Shown: in pieces, positions 29,546 to 35,963 of the stretch
Numbering within the stretch: position 1 is the first letter of the stretch
Layout of the letters: every line of letters starts with the position of its first letter
Assembly (NCBI GenBank): GCA_030751995.1
Contig: JASMFB010000006.1
Coordinates: 1-35,963, forward strand
Length of the DNA: 35,963 bases
Direction of reading: 5' to 3'
From: Candidatus Thalassarchaeaceae archaeon
Lineage (GTDB): Archaea > Thermoplasmatota > Poseidoniia > Poseidoniales > Thalassarchaeaceae
Translations under genes and position numbers: made by a program
Notes under the pieces: model-generated
What the model saw: the letters and a program-made list of their open reading frames with translations, nothing else
What the model was told of the DNA's origin: nothing
Database searches by the model: none

Positions 29546-29560
29546 CGCCCCGTAGGGGCG
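29546..29560 (-). promoter_or_regulatory. Triloop hairpin element (minus strand CGCCCC-TAC-GGGGCG, 6-bp arms)
   Basis: Perfect inverted repeat in the divergent hypothetical/agmatinase region. Confidence 0.7.
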
Positions 29561-29591
29561 CACATTATGCTGTTTCGTCACGATTAAACGG

Positions 29592-30527
29592 TTGATTCAA
29601 CGCGTCCAGAATGTGACCGAGTTCGCGGAAGGGACCTTTCTCGGATTGCCCGAGAGCGAAGGTGTGGCTGATGTTGCCATTCTCTCTGTTCCATACGAGT
29701 TGACGACGTCCTATGGCCAGGGTACCAGTGCAGGGCCCGAAGCTGCCCTACGAGCATCCGCTCAGGTGGAATTGTATGACCCGCTTCTTCCTGAAGATTT
29801 GCCCTGTGGATTCAACATACACACGGCCCAACCGTGGAATGGAGTAGGGGATAGCCTTCAGGAACAGTTGGCAGGAATTACGAACTATGTTTCAAAGTTT
29901 CAATCCTCATTCCCAATCATCTTGGGTGGAGAACATGGGATGCTTCCCGCGATTATGAATGCAGTTTCCCAACAAGTCGATTTGAGTGAAATGACTCTGG
30001 TCCAAATTGACGCACACCCAGATTTACGAGATGAACTAGATGGCGATCCAAACAGTCACGCCTGCGCCGCGCGTCGCTCATTGGATCTAGGTGTTGGCAA
30101 GATTTTACAAATCGGAATTCGGGCCTTTGCTCGTGAAGAGGCAACATTTGCAGCCGAAGATGCACGGGTGGAATCATGGCTTGCTCGAGATATATTGAAT
30201 CCGTGTGGAGGCGAGGCGATGTGGCTCAATTGGTTGAATACTCTCTCCGAGATTGAAGGTCCGGTCTGGTTGACACTAGATATCGATGGTTTGGATGCCG
30301 CCTATGTCCCAACCACGGGAACTCCTGTGCCTGGTGGCTTGGCATATTGGCAAGTTGTAGAAACAATCGAAACCATCGCATCTGCACCCGGTGTCAATTG
30401 GTTGGGCGCAGATGTCAATGAAATCGTGCCGGATTCCAGTAATCATGTGACCGAATTTACCGCAGCAATGTTGGCAACCAAGATTGTGGCCGCTCACCTT
30501 GCACGGAAATTGGAGGATGAATCATGA
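29592..30527 (+). CDS. speB: Agmatinase / arginase-family ureohydrolase
   Basis: Mn-binding motifs 'LGGEHGML', 'QIDAHPDLRDELDG', 'LTLDIDGLDAAYVPTTGTPVPGGL'. Apparent TTG start. Confidence 0.92.
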   Translation: MIQRVQNVTEFAEGTFLGLPESEGVADVAILSVPYELTTSYGQGTSAGPEAALRASAQVELYDPLLPEDLPCGFNIHTAQPWNGVGDSLQEQLAGITNYVSKFQSSFPIILGGEHGMLPAIMNAVSQQVDLSEMTLVQIDAHPDLRDELDGDPNSHACAARRSLDLGVGKILQIGIRAFAREEATFAAEDARVESWLARDILNPCGGEAMWLNWLNTLSEIEGPVWLTLDIDGLDAAYVPTTGTPVPGGLAYWQVVETIETIASAPGVNWLGADVNEIVPDSSNHVTEFTAAMLATKIVAAHLARKLEDES

Positions 30528-30889
30528 ATGCAAAAGGTCGCCACATCACGTTGGATTACACCGGATTCTCCGGTGATGGAAAATGGATGCTTGCCGTATT
30601 GCGTGCAGCGGTTTCTCGCTCCAGTGCGCGAGAAGTTCACGCCCATGTCTCAGAATTTGACGGCATCGACAGTCCCCCTGGATTCGCTGCAGTGGTCCTC
30701 ATTGACGAAAGTCATGTCAGTGCGCATTGCTATGCAGATGAGGGGATTCTGGCTGTAGACTGCTTTACCTGTGGAGGAATAAATCCGGTCGGAATTGTTG
30801 ACGACATACATGAACAATTGTCTGAGGCAATCCCTACAATCAACTTGATTCAAAGAACAGAATTGGATCGATTCGTGATGGAGGAATAA
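30524..30889 (+). CDS. Pyruvoyl-dependent S-adenosylmethionine decarboxylase family (AdoMetDC, or possibly arginine decarboxylase)
   Basis: Self-processing motif 'DESHVSAHCYADEGILAVDCFTCG' (Ser, His and Cys of SpeD/SpeH). ATGA overlap with the agmatinase gene. Confidence 0.9.
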   Translation: MNAKGRHITLDYTGFSGDGKWMLAVLRAAVSRSSAREVHAHVSEFDGIDSPPGFAAVVLIDESHVSAHCYADEGILAVDCFTCGGINPVGIVDDIHEQLSEAIPTINLIQRTELDRFVMEE

Positions 30890-30891
30890 CG

Positions 30892-31803
30892 ATGCGAGAT
30901 TTCGTCGAACGTCACTTTCGTCACTTCAATGCCGGCGAATTACGACGCTGTACAGAATCACTCCGAGATTTCATCAGGAAAGATGGGCGATTGATGATTA
31001 CTCTAGCCGGAGCCATGAGTACCGCGGAGATTGGGCGCAGCCTTGCACCGGCCATTCGAGCTGGCAATATTCACGCAATTTGCTGCACAGGTGCCAATCT
31101 TGAGGAGGATCTCTTCCATTTGATTGCGGCGTCACATTATGGAGATGTGCCCAATTGGAGGGACCTTTCTCCAGATGAAGAATCTCAATTGAAAAATCGA
31201 ATTACCAATAGGACAATTCCGGAAGAAAAGGCGATAAGAAAAGTTGAATCTCAATTGATTTCTTTGTGGAAAAATACACCTGGACGATTGCCGCACGAAT
31301 TCCTGTATGATTTGGTCAAACAAGTCGAGGCAGATGCGAATCCAGATGATTCATGGCTTCTAGCCGCAGCTGAGGTCGATCTGCCACTTTTCGTACCTGG
31401 GTGGGAAGATTCGACGCTGGGCAATATCTTCGCTGCCCGAGTCATCGATGGTACTGTCGACGTAGGCGCCGTCCTCAGCGGGACGCACTACATGCTTGGT
31501 CTAGCAGACTGGGTTCGTGAGCATCCAAACAATGGCTTCCTCCAAGTTGGCGGGGGAATTGCTGGTGACTTCCCGATTTGCGTCGTCCCGATGCTGCGAC
31601 AAGACCTTGGGGAAGATGTGCCTCTATGGGCATGGTTTGCCCAGATTTCAGAATCTCGACCATCGTACGGCGGTTACTCTGGAGCACCACCAAACGAGAA
31701 GATTGGTTGGGAAAAACTCGGTGTTGAAACGCCCAAATTCGTCATTGAATCGGATGCAACAATTGTGCTGCCGATTCTACTGACATGTCTGCTCGACGAA
31801 TGA
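30892..31803 (+). CDS. Deoxyhypusine synthase family protein
   Basis: 'MITLAGAMSTAEIGRSLAPAIRAGNIHAICCTGANLEEDLFHLIA' and C-terminal 'YGGYSGAPPNEKIGWEKL', with Lys in the W-x-K position corresponding to the catalytic Lys of DHS. Confidence 0.9.
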   Translation: MRDFVERHFRHFNAGELRRCTESLRDFIRKDGRLMITLAGAMSTAEIGRSLAPAIRAGNIHAICCTGANLEEDLFHLIAASHYGDVPNWRDLSPDEESQLKNRITNRTIPEEKAIRKVESQLISLWKNTPGRLPHEFLYDLVKQVEADANPDDSWLLAAAEVDLPLFVPGWEDSTLGNIFAARVIDGTVDVGAVLSGTHYMLGLADWVREHPNNGFLQVGGGIAGDFPICVVPMLRQDLGEDVPLWAWFAQISESRPSYGGYSGAPPNEKIGWEKLGVETPKFVIESDATIVLPILLTCLLDE

Positions 31804-31827
31804 GGCATACCCTCAAATCAGCGGCGC

Positions 31828-31842
31828 CGCACCTACGGTGCG
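31828..31842 (+). promoter_or_regulatory. Triloop hairpin element (CGCACC-TAC-GGTGCG, 6-bp arms) abutting a start codon
   Basis: Perfect inverted repeat ending exactly one base before ATG 31843. Confidence 0.7.
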
Positions 31843-33174
31843 ATGCGCGTCCTCGCTGTTCTCGCTATGCTCCTTGTCGCTTCTGCGACTCCGATGGCAA
31901 GTGCGCAGCAACCCGACATTGTTCAGGAGCATTGGTACCACTCCTATGCAACACTCACAGTCGATGTCAATGCATGGGCAGGAGATTATCCAGAAATTGT
32001 GGATTTAACTAGTGCTGGAAACACGGAACTTGGACGGGAACTTTGGCTTGTTCGAATCTCTGATTGGAGTGTTGATACGAAACCAGATGGTGCTCAGAAA
32101 GAGATTGTTTACATCGATGGTGGACACCATGGAAATGAGCACTTGGGAACTGAATTGGCTTTCTTGACAGCTGAATTTTACATCGAGGGTTGGGCGACTG
32201 GAGATCAGGAAGTCATTGATGTTCTCACTACAACTGAACTACACATTCTCATCATGCTGAATGCAGATGGTAATGATCTCGACACGCGCTGGAATGTCAA
32301 CCAAGTAGATTTGAATCGAAACTATGACCATTACTGGAATACCTGTCCGGTGACCCAGCCTGGGAGTGCAGCATTCAGTGAATCTGAAACTCATGCGAAT
32401 TCGATTTACATGAACACGGTAGTTCCTGACGCGGATTTGTATGTCACAATGCATACGGGGGTTTGGATAATGCTCTACCCTTGGGGGAAATGGCCAGAGC
32501 AACCCTCCGACTGGGAGTTGTTTCATTTCATCAGAGATGATGTTCATGCAAATATCTCCGACATCCCGATTCAAAATGCAAATCAGGGATTGTATCCCAA
32601 TTGTGGAACCAGTCGAGATTATGGCTATGGGGTAATGGGATTCCCTACATTCACATTTGAAACGGATGATGAACAATGGGCACTAGGTACGGCTGAACCA
32701 TTGTCAAGTCGCCTCGGCGAGGAATTGGATGTGATGCAATATCTGATTTCCAACATTTGGTATTGGAGGGCGCGCTTGTCGGTGACATCGTTTGATTACA
32801 ATGGAGATTCTATTGAGTTGAATGTGGACAATTTGGGGCGAGCAACCACTTCAAATGCCACCGTTCGGTACATCGATGGCGGAGAGGTGACCTGGACCTC
32901 GGATCTGTTTAGTGTCAATGCAACCAACAGCTCTCATGTTAATTTGGATACGACGAATCTGAGTTTCACGGCCAACGGTCATTTCGAATTGTACTATCAG
33001 AAGCGTGTCATTGATGCAAGCCTCTGGGTCAACGAATCAATTCCAGAAGAGTTGATTGAAATTTCTGAAGGAGAAGACAAGGGATGGTTGCCCTTCACAT
33101 CACCAATATGGGCTATTTTGGCCATTGGTTTGGCCGGAATACGGAGAAATGAACGTTTTCAAGACGATTTCTGA
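31843..33174 (+). CDS. Secreted M14-family zinc carboxypeptidase with C-terminal membrane segment
   Basis: Signal peptide MRVLAVLAMLLVASATPMASA; zinc motif 'DGGHHGNEHLGTELAFL', third ligand 'YVTMHTGV', 'FTFETDDE'. C-terminal 'SPIWAILAIGLAGIRRNERF'. Confidence 0.88.
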   Translation: MRVLAVLAMLLVASATPMASAQQPDIVQEHWYHSYATLTVDVNAWAGDYPEIVDLTSAGNTELGRELWLVRISDWSVDTKPDGAQKEIVYIDGGHHGNEHLGTELAFLTAEFYIEGWATGDQEVIDVLTTTELHILIMLNADGNDLDTRWNVNQVDLNRNYDHYWNTCPVTQPGSAAFSESETHANSIYMNTVVPDADLYVTMHTGVWIMLYPWGKWPEQPSDWELFHFIRDDVHANISDIPIQNANQGLYPNCGTSRDYGYGVMGFPTFTFETDDEQWALGTAEPLSSRLGEELDVMQYLISNIWYWRARLSVTSFDYNGDSIELNVDNLGRATTSNATVRYIDGGEVTWTSDLFSVNATNSSHVNLDTTNLSFTANGHFELYYQKRVIDASLWVNESIPEELIEISEGEDKGWLPFTSPIWAILAIGLAGIRRNERFQDDF

Positions 33175-33183
33175 CCTTTTGTA

Positions 33184-33199
33184 TGCATAAATATATGCT
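33184..33199 (+). promoter_or_regulatory. Putative archaeal TATA box region for the aminopeptidase gene
   Basis: 'tatgcataaatatatgctg', AT-rich, in the 90-nt gap upstream of ATG 33265. Confidence 0.45.
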
Positions 33200-33264
33200 G
33201 AAAAAGGGATTCTTGAACGCAATCCTTTGTATATCGGGAAGGAATCGGCGCATTCAGTGATTAT

Positions 33265-34743
33265 ATGGATGCAAGCGTGACCGAATTCAACAATGTTGGA
33301 GAGATACTGATTCTACCGCTCTTCAAGGGCGTTGATAGAGCCCCGAACAATGCACTTGCTGGCTTATCAAGAACTCAACGAAGTCTGGTAAATGAAGCGC
33401 TTGCGAGTGAGAGTTTCTCCGGCAAGGCTGGCAAGCGCCTCAGCGTTTGGACGGCAGGATGTCAAGTCGTATTGGTTGGTATGGGCGAAGATCCTAGTGA
33501 CAAAGCCTGTCGTGATGAGGGGGCTAAGACTCTGGGGTCGCTCTCCAAGGATCATGGTACGTCACTGACTGTACGATTCACGACTGGATGGAATACTGCA
33601 AAGATGGCGTTGTTTGTTGAAGGAATGATTCTACGCAACTATGCCTTTGACAAGTATATGCAAAAGGACGAAGACGAGATTCAAACAGATTGGACGCTCG
33701 TCTGTCAGGCTAGTCCACGACACCAGAATGAACTCGCTGCAGCAGTATCCGATTCCACAGCAGTTGCCACGGGCGTCCATCTCGCACGTGATTTAGCCAA
33801 CGAACCAGCGAATGTAATGTATCCTGAAGAGTTTGCCCGTCGTGCCACTGAGTGGGCCGAGGGGAAAGCAAATGTCGAGGTTGAGGTCTGGGATTATGCT
33901 CGACTAAAGAAAGAAGGAATGCACGCTGTGATTGCCGTTGGAAAAGGTAGTGAACGCAAGCCCTGCATGGTCTTCTTCCGCCTCAATCCAAACGCACAGA
34001 AGAAAGACCGAGTTCCATGTTTTGTCGGCAAAGGGATTACATTCGATACTGGTGGAATCTCAATCAAGCCATCATCTGGAATGGAGGATATGAAATTCGA
34101 TATGCACGGTTCGGCTACTGTCTTTGGATTGTTTGCTGCACTTCACGCCACCGGCTACAAGGGACGTGTGAATGGCATCACTTGCATGGCTGAGAACATG
34201 CCAAGTGCGGGGGCTTACCGGCCCGGGGACATCATCAATACTTACTCTGGAAAGACGATTGAGGTCATCAATACCGATGCTGAAGGACGCAACGTTCTCG
34301 CAGATGGTCTATGCAAGGCCGGAGAACTCAATCCATCCTACATCGTTGATCTTGCAACCCTGACGGGTGCGTGTGTAGTGGCTCTTGGCAATGAAGCCAG
34401 TGGGTTATGGACTAACGATGATGATTTGTCGGACCGAATCCATGCAGCAGGAAACGCTGAGGATGAAATCGCCTGGCCGATGCCAATGCTACCGGCCTAT
34501 GAGAAGGCGATGACTGGCTCAAAGATTGCTGATGTCCGTAACACTGGAACGAGTCGTTGGGCGGGCGCCTGTACGGCAGCTGCCTTCCTCAAACAATTCG
34601 TACCCAAACGCGATGGTGAACAGATTCCCTGGGCTCATATGGACATTGCAGGGACTGCTTGGGGGGTAACCTCGAATGCAACTGTGACCAGTGGAGTGAC
34701 TGGCGTTCACGTTCGAACACTACATCGTTTAGTTACAGAGTGA
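33265..34743 (+). CDS. pepA: M17 leucyl aminopeptidase
   Basis: 'VGKGITFDTGGISIKPSSGMEDMKFDMHGSATVFG' and the signature 'NTDAEGRNVLADGL'. Confidence 0.96.
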   Translation: MDASVTEFNNVGEILILPLFKGVDRAPNNALAGLSRTQRSLVNEALASESFSGKAGKRLSVWTAGCQVVLVGMGEDPSDKACRDEGAKTLGSLSKDHGTSLTVRFTTGWNTAKMALFVEGMILRNYAFDKYMQKDEDEIQTDWTLVCQASPRHQNELAAAVSDSTAVATGVHLARDLANEPANVMYPEEFARRATEWAEGKANVEVEVWDYARLKKEGMHAVIAVGKGSERKPCMVFFRLNPNAQKKDRVPCFVGKGITFDTGGISIKPSSGMEDMKFDMHGSATVFGLFAALHATGYKGRVNGITCMAENMPSAGAYRPGDIINTYSGKTIEVINTDAEGRNVLADGLCKAGELNPSYIVDLATLTGACVVALGNEASGLWTNDDDLSDRIHAAGNAEDEIAWPMPMLPAYEKAMTGSKIADVRNTGTSRWAGACTAAAFLKQFVPKRDGEQIPWAHMDIAGTAWGVTSNATVTSGVTGVHVRTLHRLVTE

Positions 34744-35963
34744 TCAATCGTCACCATCATCATCATCATCATCGACGACTTCGAAATCCGCATCGACCAC
34801 ATCGTCGGCACCGTCAATCCCAGTGTGATCGCCGCCTTCTTCATCGGCCATGTTTGCTGCTGCAGCCTCGTACAACTTCGCTGAGATTGCATGCATGGCT
34901 TCCTCCAATTCCTGAACCTTGGCTTGGATTGCATCCTCGTCGAGATCTTCATCAGATACAGGTCCATCATCGCTACGAATGAGGGCTTCAAGTTCAGTGA
35001 GTTTGTCTTCAACAGGTGATGTGTCTTCACCCTCAAGTTTGTCTCCAGCATCCTTTAGCGTGCGTCGGGTCTGATATACGATATTGTCCGCAGTGTTACG
35101 CAATTCCACCTTCTTCTGACGCTCTTCGTCTTCAGATGCAAATTGCTCAGCTTCCGAAATCTTCTGTTGAATCTCATCCTCTGAAAGGCTGGTTGCACTC
35201 TCGATACGAATCGATTGCTCCTTGCCCGTACCCATATCTTTGGCAGACACACTGACGATGCCGTTAGCATCGATATCGAAGGTAACTTCGATCTTCGGAA
35301 TGCCACGAGGTGCCTGTGGAATCCCTTCAAGGAAGAACTTGCCCAATGTGACATTGTCCTTGGCGAACTTGCGCTCACCTTGGAGAACATGAACCTCGAC
35401 TGCGGGTTGATTGTCGGCCGCGGTGCTGAATTCTTGAGTTCGGCGAGTTGGGATGGTTGTGTTTCGCTCAATCATCGGTGTCGATACGCCACCCAATGTC
35501 TCAATCCCAAGGCTTAGGGGAGTCACGTCGAGGAGGAGAACATCGGTTACACCCTCATCGCCAACAATGATGCCGGCCTGAAGGGCAGCACCCATGGCAA
35601 CCGCTTCATCGGGGTTGATACCCTTGAATGGAGATTTGCCCGTTTCCTTCTCAATCGCCGCTTGGACGGCTGGAGTTCGAGTGCTACCACCAACAAGTAG
35701 AATCTTGTCAATATCTCCTGCCTTAACACCAGCATCTTTCATTGCACGCCGAGTAGGTCCCATGGTCGCCTCGACAAGATCCGCAGTCAAATCGTCAAAT
35801 TGAGCACGTGTTAGATTGAGATCCAAGTGCTCGGGGTTGCCATCTTTCATGGTGATAAATGGGAGATTAATGTGGCTGGTTTGAGTGCCTGACAATTCGA
35901 TTTTTGCCTTTTCAGCCGCTTCCTTGAGGCGACTCATGGCCTGACCGTCACCCGAGAGATCGA
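34744..35963 (-). CDS. dnaK: Hsp70 chaperone DnaK, C-terminal part (5' end beyond window)
   Basis: Frame is open to the window edge ([36 protein letters not shown]). '[14 protein letters not shown]', '[17 protein letters not shown]', '[29 protein letters not shown]', acidic tail. Confidence 0.97.
   Translation of the reverse strand, partial: DLSGDGQAMSRLKEAAEKAKIELSGTQTSHINLPFITMKDGNPEHLDLNLTRAQFDDLTADLVEATMGPTRRAMKDAGVKAGDIDKILLVGGSTRTPAVQAAIEKETGKSPFKGINPDEAVAMGAALQAGIIVGDEGVTDVLLLDVTPLSLGIETLGGVSTPMIERNTTIPTRRTQEFSTAADNQPAVEVHVLQGERKFAKDNVTLGKFFLEGIPQAPRGIPKIEVTFDIDANGIVSVSAKDMGTGKEQSIRIESATSLSEDEIQQKISEAEQFASEDEERQKKVELRNTADNIVYQTRRTLKDAGDKLEGEDTSPVEDKLTELEALIRSDDGPVSDEDLDEDAIQAKVQELEEAMHAISAKLYEAAAANMADEEGGDHTGIDGADDVVDADFEVVDDDDDDGDD

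Noticed and set aside
29710-29716. Another CCTATGG core
   Set aside because: Lies inside the agmatinase CDS (codes for S-Y-G) and has no complementary arms beyond CC/GG, so it is not part of the hairpin family.
34747-34780. (ATC)n trinucleotide repeat
   Set aside because: Encodes the Asp-rich C-terminal tail of DnaK, a common feature; no need for a repeat-element explanation.
1-35963. CRISPR arrays, transposases, integrases or phage genes
   Set aside because: Looked for regularly spaced direct repeats and mobile-element protein motifs and saw none.

Overview
The window looks like a chromosomal segment of a planktonic Thermoplasmatota / Marine Group II (Poseidoniales)-type archaeon. The lineage is inferred from an MC1 chromatin protein, a VAT/Cdc48 ATPase, deoxyhypusine synthase and PyrBI. 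It is densely packed with mostly housekeeping genes: an HddA-like GHMP kinase, PyrB/PyrI, a TtuA/Ncs6-type tRNA thiolase, a Roadblock/coiled-coil gene set, a DUF58/DUF4350 membrane operon, PRC-barrel plus Cdc48, an aldehyde dehydrogenase, SdhCAB, MC1, a 1.7k-aa TIGR03790/PA14/LamG surface protein, a macro-domain protein, tRNA-Gly(CCC), an agmatinase/AdoMetDC-like/deoxyhypusine synthase operon, an M14 carboxypeptidase, an M17 leucyl aminopeptidase and the C-terminal part of DnaK. I see no mobile elements or CRISPR arrays. The most unusual signal is a recurrent short hairpin in 7 gene-upstream intergenic regions. It has a CC-TAY-GG core (a TAT/TAC triloop on one strand) flanked by arms that are perfectly complementary but differ in sequence at every locus. 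I did not see it in the convergent intergenic gaps or with comparable arms in coding sequence. This covariation suggests a conserved structural element in promoters or 5' leaders that I do not recognise as described.
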